Source of the DNA: Lutjanus erythropterus | Lineage: Eukaryota > Chordata > Actinopteri > Lutjaniformes > Lutjanidae | Length of the DNA: 64,000 nt | Direction: 5' to 3' | Assembly: GCA_020091685.1 (NCBI GenBank) | Contig: CM034603.1 | Location: forward strand, 10,708,683-10,772,682 | Shown here: in pieces, positions 49,590 through 61,289 of the stretch | Numbering within the stretch: the stretch's first letter is position 1 | How the letters are laid out: each line of letters begins with the position of its first letter | Translations under genes and position numbers: made by a program | The notes under the pieces: model-generated | What the model saw: only the letters and a program-made list of their open reading frames with translations | What the model was told of the DNA's origin: nothing | The model's database searches: none

Positions 49590-50520
49590 CATTTGGGACG
49601 TTGACAGAAAATTCCCAGTATGTTCCCTACACGACTTCCTCTGTTCCTTCTTTTTTGGTAACATGGCATTATAAAGAGGACTTTTGGAATATAAAGAAAA
49701 CATCTAAACGTGGTTCTCTTTGGGTCATGTGAGAACCTTCTGTTTAGGACTTTTTAAGAGATAGAAAATTCCCAGATTTCCTTGGTCACAATGTGGAGTT
49801 CCTTAAAAGGTATATTTAGCAGACTTTTAGGAAACATTCAGAACATTCTGAAGAACAGTCAAGGTTGTTCCCCTACAGTTCCTGTACAGGTTCTTCATTA
49901 TGGGACTGAAGTGTAGAGACTTAGAGGGAGTGTCTCTGAAACTATCCCAGATCATACTGAATGTTCCCTGAAAGTCTGTCAAATAATGTCTCCATACCCT
50001 TTTGATGAAGACAAGCTGTACTCTGGTAGTAAAGGACAGGGAATTTCTCCAATGTCTTTAACAAACTTCACATTGTGACCACCGGGAATGTTCTGAAAAT
50101 CTTACAAGACAATGTCTTTCATACCAGCAGGGACACTCTCAGAATGTTCTGGGATTGTGCAATAAAATCTAAGAACATCCTGAATGTTCCCTGAAAGTCT
50201 GCCAGATGATGTCTTTTTGGCGACATTACAAGGCGACATCCTTTACAGCAGCAGGAACATTCTCAGAATGTTCTATGAATGTACCATGTCTAGCTGGGAC
50301 AGTCCTCTAAATGTTCCCAGAATGTCCTGGACGTTCCCTGAAAGCCTACTAAATAACGTCCCACAATCCTGTCAAGAAGTTCACATCATGACCCTTCAGG
50401 AATGTTCTAGGACCATTACGAGGCAAGAACCACCACTTTACACCAACGCTGAGGTTCTCAGAACTTTCAGAGAACATACAGTTTCTAGCTGGGTTGGTCC
50501 ACAAAAGTCCCTATCAGGGT
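49590..50520 (+). repeat. Degenerate satellite rich in GAA..TTC
   Basis: Diverged tandem units: 'gaatgttccctgaaagtctg' recurs near 49963 and 50181 and as 'gacgttccctgaaagcctac' near 50330; 'aacttcacattgtgaccac' returns as 'aagttcacatcatgaccct'. Spacing is irregular (roughly 150 to 220). Many copies of gaacattctcagaatgttct-like inverted motifs. Confidence 0.7.
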
Positions 50521-51431
50521 CACCTCCTTCCCTTCTTTTGTAAACCCTTAAACACAGTGAGACTAACTGGAAAAATCAAACCACGCTGTGTGATTTCTCA
50601 CACCAGTGACGGCATGATCGCTTGATAAACTCATTAGCATGTCTATAAATTCACCAGTCAACCCAGTTACCACAGTACCTTTAGTACGTTCTCTTGCAAC
50701 CACGCTCTGCTGAAGCATTGTATAACTTTAGCACAGTGTTTGCATACTGTATGAGCTCTGGGACTTATGGAGGAATCACATGCTTATCAAGCATCATTTT
50801 CAAGAGAAGCTGCACAGTGTCTGTGTGGTGAAAATGGAGGAATTAAACTCAAAGACCGGCTCCAAATTCTGCAGCAGCAGACACGTTGCAGAAAGAAGAA
50901 ATTATATTTTTGGCAGTCGATTCTTTACATGTAACTGATTAAATTCAGGTTTCAAAGGCACTTAACAGAACGCGTCCAGTCATGCTAATATGAACATTCG
51001 CAAATGAGATAGAGAAAGTAGTCAAGGGACAGATTTGATAAACCACATCCAAGTGTGCCACATGCTGGTATAACAACAATTTTACAGACCCGAGTGATAA
51101 AGGGAGCAGTGTCGCAATATTTTATCCTCCTCTCTTTCATTATTCCCTCATCTGCCTAATTAAAGGCTGTATTCTTGTAATTATCACCCCCAAGGCTTTG
51201 TGATTTATTGGGTTGATGATTTCTCCTTCTTCAAATTGATTAACTGAGCATTTAATAAGATGTCAGTGTGTGACAGCTAAACACAAATTAATTACATTGA
51301 TAATCCTTGAAAACACTCCAGTAAATCAGACCTGAGCTCTGAGTCATGATTAGATAGAATATCTTCAAAAGGCTCTTTTTCATCTCTTTCATCTGATTGT
51401 CGACTGAAGTGCCTCTGCCTCACGTCCTCAG

Positions 51432-51643
51432 GTAAGGAGCAGGGCTCTAGCAGAGACGAAGCCTCCGACGTGTCCAATAAGTGCCTGCCGTGCCGTGAGG
51501 GCTGCCCCTACTGCCGGGATGACACCCCCTGCCTGGTCCAGGAGGATGGAGCTCTGCGGCTCGCTGTGGCGTCCTTCCAGGGTCTGTGCATGGTGTTGGA
51601 CCTGGCCAGCATGGTTGTGGTTTACCACTTCAGGAGGAACAAG
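51432..51643 (+). CDS. gpr158: gpr158 exon 4: stalk cysteines and TM1
   Basis: Completes S353 and encodes residues 354-423. A short acidic/Ser-rich linker (KEQGSSRDEASDVSNK) precedes the family signature CLPCREGCPYC..DTPC (cysteines 370, 373, 377, 380, 386), then VQED and transmembrane helix 1 (about 394-416, from LRLAVASFQG to VVVYHF), ending RRNK on the cytoplasmic side. The human counterpart is CLPCREGCPFC..DSPCFVQED. The acceptor is ctcacgtcctcag and the donor AAG|gtgagg, phase 0. If intron 4 were retained the frame would add eight residues (VRKDKKWL) and stop, giving a one-helix protein; there is no evidence for this. Confidence 0.95.
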
Positions 51644-53210
51644 GTGAGGAAGGACAAAAAGTGGCTCTGATGGACCATTGTTCAACTTTGGGCAAGAGTC
51701 CACAATCTGCCAATAAAGGCTCTTATATGCTCTGTTTGAGAGGTCAATATTACCTCCCATTACATTTGATTATTACATGATCAAAATTTATTCATCTATC
51801 AATTTTTAATTATTACCCATTTATTACCCATGATAAATATTACATCACGAATATGGGGCAGTTTGTTTTAATGGAAAACGAATGTGTCAGCGCCCTAACA
51901 AAGAGCCAGTATTGAGTTGCATTATGGGAACTGCAGGATCCAGTATTTTAGCTTGTCCTACAAAAGACTAAAAGTGAGGAAATCTTTTCCCCTGCTGCCT
52001 GGATTTTGAGCATTTAAAAAAATGTCATTCATGAGTCCTGAAAGTTTCTGGGAATGCAATATGTTCAAAATATTTGAACATTTTGAATGTTTGAAAATAT
52101 TCTAGCTTTTGCTTTTATTCCAAGAGATGTTAGATAAGCATGCAGATATGGCCGCAGCCTTCTGTCCTTACTCTGTGTTCATTTCATCTGTATTAGTCCA
52201 CATTTTCTGAAAGCTTATGGATACGGATGAAATGAAGCAGAACCACCAGTCATGGGGAGGCAGTGTAACAGTGTAGCCTGTAATTCGAGTGAGACACAAC
52301 CACAGAACACAAAGTGTCACTGGATTTCAGTGATTTAGAGGAGCAAGTCTGATAAATACATGGTAATTTGCTGTATTGCTGTATATCTGTCATTTAAAAT
52401 GCATAATTTCATACCATATGCATCTTTATCAGGGCCCTTTTTCAGTTTTAGCTAATGAAAGACAACCCATCAGTCCTTTATTGTTTTTTTTCCTTAAAGC
52501 ACATTGACATAATTAACATCCACCTGAGCTGTTAATTTGAATCCAAAGTTGTTGCATAACATCCACTCTGCTAATAGAATAAAGGGAAATAAATATGAGA
52601 TCCTTGCGGTGTAGGATAATTACAACCAGTCCTCCGGCAAAGTTGAGTCGAATCTCTCCCCGTGTGCTATTTATAGACATTTGTGCTTCAAATTCTCCTA
52701 CGTTTCTTCAGTTCACAAGAAATGTCCCCGGAGCCCTTTGAATTTACATAAAAAACATAAGAAATCTTCCAGGAGGTAATGTGGGTAATTAAATCCAACC
52801 CAGAGAAATGCTGTCGTCACTCAGATTCTTGTTTCAGGGGAAGGCAAAACAGAGAAAATCATATATATTCAAGCCCCCGTTTGTGTTTGTTTGCTTTGAA
52901 AGAGGCGATGATTTATTATTTGCATTTGCCTGTGATGCCAAAGAAGCTACAACCTCTCACAATACTCTGTCTAAACAAACTGTTACGTGAGATTTACAAA
53001 AACCACGGCCCTCTTATGAACAAAATGAATTTCATACATCATTTTAACATGTTTGAATTCACAAAGCTGAGCAAAGATCTACAACTAATAACTTAAGAAA
53101 GGACATAATTTTTCAGCCTCCCTCAACTCACCAAATCTTAATTGCATCACCTGCTCACCGTCAATTATTGACTGATAATTTTCCTGTTGTTTCTCTTTCC
53201 TCATTAACAG
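51644..53210 (+). other. gpr158 intron 4 (1.6 kb)
   Basis: Short GT-AG intron (gtgagg...cattaacag) separating TM1 from TM2. AT-rich. I see no clear repeat element or further exon. The 105-residue open frame near 52779-53096 has no recognisable homology and no coding signature. Confidence 0.75.
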
Positions 53211-53279
53211 ACCATCCGTACGTCTGGTCTCATTCTGCTGGAAGCCATCTTGTCTGGGGCGTTACTGCTCTACTTTCCA
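53211..53279 (+). CDS. gpr158: gpr158 exon 5: TM2
   Basis: Exactly 23 codons (residues 424-446), phase 0 on both sides. Starts TIRTSGLILLEAIL and ends LLLYFP. This is the first intracellular loop and most of transmembrane helix 2. Human GPR158 has SIRASGLILLETILFGSLLL here, so the match is nearly continuous. The acceptor is cctcattaacag and the donor CCA|gtaagt. As a 69-base symmetric exon it could be skipped without shifting the frame, but that would remove TM2. Confidence 0.95.
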
Positions 53280-53536
53280 GTAAGTCTGTGCTCTGATTTT
53301 AAACAGCACCCAGAATTCACAGCAAACACTCCTTGAGCAGCTACTCTGTCAGAAACACAACAGACGCCATGACAACCACAATCTGATGTAATTAGTCTCA
53401 CCTTGCTGAGGAGTTGGAGGTTTGCAGCCTGCCGCTTGCAACTTTTCATCTAACAGCTCAGAGAATGATTATAACTGATCTGCTGCCAAAAACTGCTGTT
53501 AGACTGTTGTCTGATTTTGTGCTGGACATTTTTCTT

Positions 53537-54328
53537 TTAAAGGGATAGTTCAGATTATTAGATGTGAGCTTGTTTGAGGTACTTATTGATAGTCAGTGTG
53601 TTAGCTACAGCAGATGGCGGTCAGCACTCCCCTATATAATAGAAGGGGGGAACAATATCAGTTTAAGTGTATGTTATATTTGGAATATTTTCACTGCTTT
53701 ACTTTGCCATCAGACAGACTTTTTTGATGGGAAACAATCATTATATGAGCCAATTATCACACTCCAAATCAACCAAACTCCATTGGCAAAATCAATAATT
53801 TTACCTCACAAACAGGAGTTGCTGGTTTACCCCTGCCTCGATCTATTAGTTACTATGTGACTTTTGTATTAGAGATTATAAGATAGATCGGATTCACTAA
53901 AGTCACACAAGACCACAACCAACTAACTGATCGAGGCAGGAGTAGACCAGCAACTCCTGTGTTCTGTGAAGAAAAGTGACTGATTTCGCCTGTGGAGTTT
54001 GGTTGATTTGGAGAGAACGATATCTGGCTTATATAAGGGCTGCTTACCAAAGTTGTCTGATGTCAAGGGAAAGTGGTGAAAATTTTCTAAATGTAACATA
54101 CACTTAAAGTGATATGGATGTTTTTTTAGTTGGACCTTTTCATAAGTGTCAAAAATAACTTTTGTTGCTGACTCTGTCCACCGCAGTACATTGTTTAGAT
54201 TAAGTGCTGGTGCCCCTCTCTGGTTCTTCTCACTGGGAGGGTGCAGCTTTCCATCTACTCTAGGTAATAAACTGACTATCAGTATCTCATACAACCCCAC
54301 ATAAAATAACCCAAACTATCCCTTTAAA
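53537..54328. mobile_element. ~790-bp hairpin element (fold-back MITE)
   Basis: Ends ttttaaagggatagttcaga and aacccaaactatccctttaa with TTAA on each side. Arms are complementary along most of the length: 'acttattgatagtcagtg' pairs with 'aactgactatcagtat', and 'caggagttgctggtttaccc' plus 'ctgcctcgatc' pairs with 'gatcgaggcaggagtaga' plus 'ccagcaactcctg'. The turn is near 53880. Open frames on both strands mirror each other for this reason. Confidence 0.85.
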
Positions 54329-54946
54329 CAATTCACTAAATGCAGTAATACATACATTATGTTTTCTGTGGCAGTTTCAGAATAAACTCAGTGTTTCAAC
54401 ACAGTCACATGTTAGGATGTGTTTGGTTTGCAGGAGCAAGAACCCTGATATGGCTGTTGAGAGATATTATTACACTACAAGCGGTAATGCTGGATTATAC
54501 ATAGATGCATTGTTCTCTGTTAATCCCTCCTGTGTGAGAAGGCAATTTGAATCCAGTGTGGTAATGGCAGACTCCACCACTAACAATGAAAACTACTACA
54601 TAGAGAGATAATTACAGTGTGTGAATACAGTGATAGGTTATTGCAGGAAAAATGACAGCCATAAGTCTAGTATAAAAATTGGGGTCTGATTGAATGAAAA
54701 TTGAAAGGATTCTGACTTTAAAAAATTTTTTCTGAGAAAATCTTTCCAAGAAAATGAAGCAAGTACTTCATATTAAAAAGAGATGGCTGTTCCCTCTGTT
54801 CATAATATAAGACTTTACTATGTAAATAAGGCAGTAAACCGTGTCCCCTGTACTGTACTGTACTTCTGATCACTGTCTGGACAAAAACAGAGAGTTGGAC
54901 ATCACAGTGCAAGTGATTGTGCATGTGCCTTTGCTAGCCTGCCTAT

Positions 54947-54948
<2 letters not shown>

Positions 54949-54979
<31 letters not shown>
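54949..54979. repeat. (TG)n array
   Basis: Uninterrupted TG units in intron 5. Confidence 0.9.
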
Positions 54980-54981
<2 letters not shown>

Positions 54982-55499
54982 GTCCATGTGGGTGGATGCC
55001 AGCGTGCATTGTATATGTGTGTATTTACACTTGTGCACACAGCCCACAGTGCACCTGGAGTGCCGCGTCAGAAGCCCATCTTTAGCAGGCAAACAGATGG
55101 AAGAAACCTGAGCGCCATGTAACAGGGAGATCTGATGTAGCCGGGGAATTCACTCCCTTCAAATACTTGCACAGACTGCCAACAGTGAGCCACTGCTCTC
55201 CTCAAACACAAAGCCCGATGGCTGGATGTTAGCCATCTTTAAGAAGAAAAAAAAAATAAAAGCCAAAATCTGTCGAGAAGAAAGAGCTTCCGAGCGCTCG
55301 GCTGACTCCTGGGATGAAGGTTTTGATCTTATTCTAAAGTTACTGGAGTGTTACCATAAGAAAGATATTTGAATTAGCATAGAAAGCCTTCTAGTTTAGT
55401 TGCTACAAATAAAGCGCCTGCAGGTGTTGTCAGTTTGTCCTGATGAGACCACGCTTTTTTTTTATATTTCTGTTGTGACTTTTGCTCAAATGGATTTGA

Positions 55500-55810
55500 T
55501 TTTGCATCCACCCTCTCCCCCTGTCCACCCCAGGGATAACTCAAGAACCAATAATAGCTCCCCCAAAATATCCTGCCACTCTCTCATGTTCACACACTTG
55601 GATACACTCAAGGGTCTCTTCCTCCCTTTGCTCCGCTGTTCCTCCATCTTTTTTTTTTTTTTGCATTTCTTAGCACCTTGCCTGCCTGTCTCTACCTTTT
55701 CTCTGCCACCCCACCCCCCTTTTCCCTCATGTTTTCTTTTCATTACCCCTTTGCACGTTCTCTCTCCGTCTCACCTTTGTGTCTGTCTCCTCCTCCTGCA
55801 GTCTTACCGT
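55500..55810 (+). repeat. CT-rich stretch
   Basis: Pyrimidine-rich plus strand including a T run at about 55651; gives a spurious 173-codon frame. Confidence 0.6.
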
Positions 55811-58542
55811 TTGTTGCTGCTGTTTCTTTGTTGCTGCCACCACAAGCCTCTTCAGCCGAGCTTGGCGCAGCTGCTCTGCTCTGGTGCTCAATGCATTTTT
55901 AAACAGTCCATCAAGTTCTAGCACAACTTGTTTTAAAAATACATCTGCTGATTAATTGATGGAGGAGGCAAGGGGAGGTTGGATGCAAACCAAGAGGGCC
56001 ACCTTCTCTGCTGGGCGATATATAAAAATGTGGCTTTTTATTGTGCAGTCCCCTGAGACTTTGCAGTCCACATGGGTAGCACTGCAGAAAGGGCGTGACA
56101 CTGTTTGTGTCTGCCTGTCTCTGTGCATGTTTGTGTGTGTGTGTATCGGTAGGATGGAGGATGGATTATGAGTGTGTTTAACTGGCTTTAAAACTCCACA
56201 TTTCCCTGTGATCATATGCATGTGCATTTATGCATGGATTTGCATTTCTGCATTTATGTCTGTGGGTGTAAGAAACAGTGTGGCCTACTTTTACCTCGTA
56301 TTTGTGGAGGTGATTTATTGTTTTGGTCCAGAGAGCTGGAAGGCTGGATGTTTGCTCAGGAGGCAAAGAGATGAAGGTGCCAGGCGGGAGACTAATCCTT
56401 ACCACAGGTTAGCATGGGAGTAAGACATGGAGAGACAGCAAGAGGGAAAGAAGACACTGGAAGAAACAGAGCGTGCAGAGCAAGCGTCTGATAAATTGTT
56501 GCACTCTTGAGGGTTTCTTTGTGTATTTGTCTGCTCTATTAGAGTTGCCTGATTCAGTGTTGCTTCAAAGCAGATTGCATGAATTAAACTAATGTTCAGA
56601 GATCAGATCAGTTGTCATCTTGATTTCTGAATTTGATTTTTTTTTTTAAAGGCATAATTCTTAAAACTGCTCCAATCAATATTTATTATATTAACAAAGG
56701 ATGAGTAGAAGAGCAAAATATTTCCCTCAGGAGTTAGTAAAGACCAAACACAGTTCAAAGAGAGTGAATGTTGGATTTAGATTTGTCAGGTGAAGTCATG
56801 CGACTGCAGTGTAGTTGATATAACTTCACATTAGCTGTTTACTACTGGCGATTGCATTTATGCTTCAAAAATCATAAAAGTGGTGTTCATTTATGATCCT
56901 GATGATAATGAAACTTGCCACAGAACTTATTTACTGCACTGATACAAAATACAAAATTATGGAATTCCCGGCAACTTTTTGTGGAGGGAACCAGAACGAT
57001 GCAACTTCTGGGTTTGTCTACAAAAATACATCATCCCTGCACCTATACCTCTAAAATTCACCAACACATTGTATCCTGCTTGTTTTATCTGTACACGGAT
57101 GTCTGAAAATGCTAATTTATAGCTATTTCTTAATGATCAATGGTCTATCAGTCAGCCAAGTGGCTCTCTGCAGTAACTCTGGTCTCAGTCATGGTAAGGG
57201 TTGGATGATGTGCACCAATTTTGCATATGACGATGTCCCCAGTAAAACATCACAAGGGATGATGATATCGTTGTTGGGTCTAAAAGGGTCTTTGTTTCAG
57301 CACCACATGCCTTAGCAGTGTTTCTCCCTGGTTCAAAGCTTTATGCTAAGCTAATTATTCCCTGGTTCTAGCTCCATACTTAACAGGCAGACATGAAACT
57401 CATATCAATCTTCTTATCTATCTCTTTGAAAGAAAGCAAGATGCCATGTTTGCCAAAATCTAAAGATACTTGTTCAGTAAAACTCATCCCTGGTATTAAA
57501 GTCATGAGTCATGTTGAGGCTGTCTTCCATGAAATCCCTGTAATTTCAGAAATTTGTCTTTGTCTGAAATATGGAGGGATTAATTTTTGGTACCAATTTC
57601 TTTTCCAAATTGATAGATAGAATGAAACCCTTTCTTTTAATACATACCTGTCAGTCTTCCATATACCAATTAATTTATCTGATCCTGAGCTGCAACAGTG
57701 ACTCTCAGTCGGTAGTGGAGCATTAAAAAGGAACAGCTATATTTCACGTTCTCCGATATAAAATGGACTTGGCTCCCTGCTCTCTTATGACCAGCATACA
57801 AATGACAGACTTGGCGCTGTGAGGTTTTGATGAGGATTGTAGGATTGAAGGAAGGAAACTGTTGCTGCTGTGCACTGTGCTTTGACTGTGTGTCAAATTC
57901 TTAATCAGGAGGTGAGAAAAATGTCTGTATACCAGAGGTGAGCTGAGAGTGAACAGACTGAAGGCTGAAAATAGGGATGGTGCGACAGTTTATCACACAC
58001 TGAGACACTTTATGGGAGTTTCACAGGTACATTAGATTATGCAACAAATATATGATAATAAAAACAAGGGACGAGCTGTAGATTAGCTCCTTTAATGCAC
58101 CCTCACTATGTGTCATCTTGAGACTACTTTTGGAATAGCTATAAGATTTAGTCTTGTTTCATCATTGTGTCTTTGTACTACTCTCTTTACTCTTTGCATT
58201 TCTACTGGAGGTAAAATAGAGTTTGCACTACAATTCATATTCCCAATTAGACATTAGTTTCCCTTTTCTTTAAAGACATCTTACAGACAGACTGCTGCAG
58301 CCTCAGGGTTGGCTGGTTGTTGAGTAGTGTTTCCCACAGATGTTCTGCTTCTTTTCTGAGGAAAAGAGGTTACAGGTGCTGTTGTTACTTAAGCTTTAAT
58401 TACTCCAGATAGCTGCTGTCTCTTGAATGCCAATACAGGAGCTGGGATAAATCACGGGCCCTTCTCCTCAGAGGTGTGTTTGTGCTGCATCTATGATACA
58501 TCTAGCCTTTAACTATTCCCACATATCCTGGCGCCTGCAGCT

Positions 58543-58600
58543 TCACCCTGGCCTGGACAGGCTGCCCTTCCATCACAGGGCTAACATGTTTAGACAGTCT
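58543..58600 (-). repeat. Fragment of the 22064-22187 retroposon family
   Basis: 'cctggacaggctgcccttc' and 'catcacagggctaacatg' match the neighbouring consensus of that family; a short relic. Confidence 0.5.
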
Positions 58601-59639
58601 TCATAGATGGATGATCAAGAAAAAGAAACAAAATGTAGGTGAAGTTATAAAATAGATGAAATAAGGAAATACCTCACTATGCCTTTTGTCTCTTGGGCAG
58701 CAAATGGAATAACATCACTTATGATACAATTGTAAGTTGGTCCAGCAGTGATGGCTACCATACTTATTCACTGGAAGTGGAAATCGTTTCAACCTGGAAC
58801 ACTGGCTTGAACATTATTTGGATTCAACACGTCAAGAGCTGAATAACCTGGACTCTGATCAAGTCATCTCCAAATATTTTCCATCTCATCAGGTTACCTT
58901 TTCAGTTGTTTGTAATATTGTTATTTGAGGCAGCCTGGCATCAGCAGACTAATTCAGAAATGTCAGTTCCAGTTCCCTCAGTTGGTTTCCAAGGGATATT
59001 ATCAGCACACACATACCCACGCTAATTTAGAAAGACCTGCAACCAATCAGAGCAAATTGTGACCTACAAAACATGTGATGTAGTGGTACTTGGTCCATTC
59101 CCAAGCAGGGCACAGAATGGACCTTTCTGGTATTACAGCTAAAGAGCACACATATTTATTTATTATTATATTATATATTAGACTAGATATTGTTTTAGCT
59201 TTGGATATCATTATATTGTTATATAGCAGAAGTGCTGTCTTGTCCTGGTTTTAAAGGCTGCATTACAGTTAAGTGATTTTCTGAACTTACCAGACTGTTC
59301 TAGCTGTTGTATTATTTGCCATCATGCACATATGAGCTGCTTAGTGAGATCTAAATCCTAAGTGTTTTGTACATCTGTGGAAAGTGTCATATGTTGTCTA
59401 TATGTTCAATCTGTGCATAATTTTTGTAACAGAGCTACCCAGAGATGCAAAATGCATTTCAGTGTAAGCTGACAATAAAGTTAAATCGTATCGCATCACA
59501 TTGTATCACGATATTTGATTTTGTCCAGACTGCCCATCCCTAGTTTGACAGTTTTACTTGAGTTTCAGGAGCCTTTGTTTTAAAATATGACACAAAATGA
59601 CAGCCGCGTGGCTGCAATCTTTACAGCTAAATGATTCAC

Positions 59640-59950
59640 TAAAATATGAGACAGTTGAGATGAGAAATGGGCAATGTAGTAATAATCTTCTTCCATATTT
59701 GATCAGTATTCACACAGGTTAACTGTTTGATATGAATTTGGGAGGCGGAGGCGTCACACTGGATGAACCTGCTGACACTCCTCTGCCAATCATTGTATAG
59801 AACCTGTACCTCATTAAATAGATCGTTGTAACTGGCCTGATCCAAAGCTGGTAGAACTCTGTCTGAGTGGAAGGCGGGGTCAGACGTATCTGCCAGAGCA
59901 AATGAAAACATGAGCACGACAGATTCGTCTGGTTTCCTGGCCATCCAGAG
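59640..59950 (-). other. Minus-strand open block with acceptor-like start, unknown
   Basis: A 104-codon minus frame includes ADTSDPAFHSDRVLPALDQ and YNDLFNEVQVLYNDWQ, with ordinary amino-acid composition and a strong acceptor-like 'catttgctctggcag' inside at about 59895. I know no matching family. It may be a transposon gene relic or chance. Confidence 0.2.
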
Positions 59951-61139
59951 CATCCATCCAGAACAGCTTTTTATGGGGACTCATCTCACACTCTCTGCTG
60001 GCAGGATGGTACAAGGCCGGTCCCATCTCTAATCTAATTTTACAAAAATTACATATTGGCGAAATTCTCCTCCATATTATGTCTTTGATGTAAGGCCTGC
60101 CAGCTAAACACCCACATGTTTATGCTGTTCACTTGCTGCTGGTACTTAGTTGAAGCACCTTGAAGTGCTATCAAATTTGTTTGGGAGCAGGTATAAAGCT
60201 GCTCAATACGGAGGAATTATTATGTGAAAGGATTACAGCTTTGTATTATTATACTCATCAGGTGACAAGAGAGGCTTTCAGCAGTCTGTAATCATCAAGG
60301 TTAAAACTTTCCTGTGTGCTTCATCTGAATTAATGCGCAGCACATTTAACCAGCTGGACTGGGCTGACTCAGGAAGGAGTCATGCTTTAACATCATGGAA
60401 GGTGTGCATCCATCAGTGAAAGAGTCAAGAGTGAAGCATGGTCTTCTTTGCTTCAGTGGAAATGAGCACAGAGTGCACTGGATCTTCAGAGCAAGATGTG
60501 GAACTCCGCTTCGTTCGGGTCACCGGAGATTTGACATGTGACGTCCCGCTGAGATACCCACTAATGAAATGAAACGCAGCTGTAATAGAAATGCTAATGG
60601 AGGTTCAAATCTTTACAGCCCGGCATGTGAGACTTGTCTCTGTCACAGCCTCGTCTTTAATGGTAATAGGTGCAAATAAACCCCACACCAAGCAGAAAAC
60701 GATAGGATGACACTAGCAAATTCTCTTTTTCCTTCTAAATCACACCGACAAAAAAATGACAACATGTGCACACAGAAACATGTGAATATGTTCATGCACT
60801 GACACATATAAATACAAATCAACGCGCAAATAATCAAACAGATGCACTCACACATGAAAAATTCTATTGTTAGATATCAGCAGTGAGATGGGAACCTTCA
60901 AACTCTCATATCTAATGTGTTCTGGCAGCGGACATATGAGCAACATACAGTCAAGAGATGTCAGCAGGAGCTCTGGGGGCGTAAGACATCTAGGAGGCCA
61001 AGTCCAGCTCTGCTTCTCGCATCATTTTCATTTCTGATTCCTTCCGGGTGAATATGACAGCAGTGGAAGTGTGTGATTCCCTGAAAATCATCAGTGTGTG
61101 TGTCAGTGTGGATACTAACACTGTTGTACTGCTCTACAG

Positions 61140-61249
61140 GTGATGATCCTGTACTTCCATCCCAGTGTGTTTCGATGTATCCTCCTGAGGTGGGTTCGCC
61201 TCCTGGGTTTCGCCATCATGTACGGCACCGTCATCCTGAAGCTGTACAG
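61140..61249 (+). CDS. gpr158: gpr158 exon 6: end of TM2, loop and TM3
   Basis: Encodes residues 447-482 plus two bases of codon 483. Starts VMILYFHPSVFRC and ends VILKLYR. C459 in FRCILLRW is the conserved cysteine at the outer end of TM3, which in class C receptors pairs with extracellular loop 2. RWVRLLGFAIMYGTVILKLYR resembles both GPR158 and GPR179 here; the upstream exons decide for GPR158. The acceptor is tactgctctacag|GTG and the donor TACAG|gtactg, phase 2. The next exon should open by completing Arg and continue Val-Leu. No complete exon 7 is in the window. Confidence 0.94.
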
Positions 61250-61289
61250 GTACTGAAAACTAAAAGCACCGAAATCAAAAGACTTCACA

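Larger units (their letters stand above)
44399..51431 (+). other. gpr158 intron 3 (7.0 kb)
   Basis: GT-AG intron (gtaggt...cctcag). It carries a homopolymer A run near 44498, an old repeat of the 'tacttgagtaa' type (about 45720-46215), a 23-copy GATA array (46984-47076), a short inverted-repeat element (about 47629-47732), and a GAA/TTC-rich satellite (about 49590-50520). I see nothing assignable in 44520-45700, 46220-46980, 47890-49580 and 50530-51430. Confidence 0.75.
53280..61139 (+). other. gpr158 intron 5 (7.9 kb)
   Basis: GT-AG intron (gtaagt...gctctacag). It contains a large hairpin element (53537-54328) starting about 260 bases after exon 5, a TG array (54949-54979), a CT-rich stretch (about 55500-55810), a repeat fragment (58543-58600), and a minus-strand exon-like block (about 59640-59950). 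Nothing assignable in 56240-58500, 58620-59600 and 60010-61130. Confidence 0.75.

Noticed and set aside
53564-54300. Open frames on both strands in intron 5
   Set aside because: The frames mirror each other because the element is a palindrome; no domain is present.
55400-55921. 173-codon plus-strand frame in intron 5
   Set aside because: CT-rich low-complexity origin; Leu/Ser/Pro/Phe text, no homology.
4432-61249. Assignment to gpr179
   Set aside because: Exon 6 (VRLLGFAI.YGT.ILKLYR) and some of exon 1 (FLNM.LQAN) resemble GPR179, but the stalk and TM1-TM2 motifs (VDIDQC, GWF.GTH.C, CLPCREGCP, VVYHFR, SGLILLE) fit GPR158 better.
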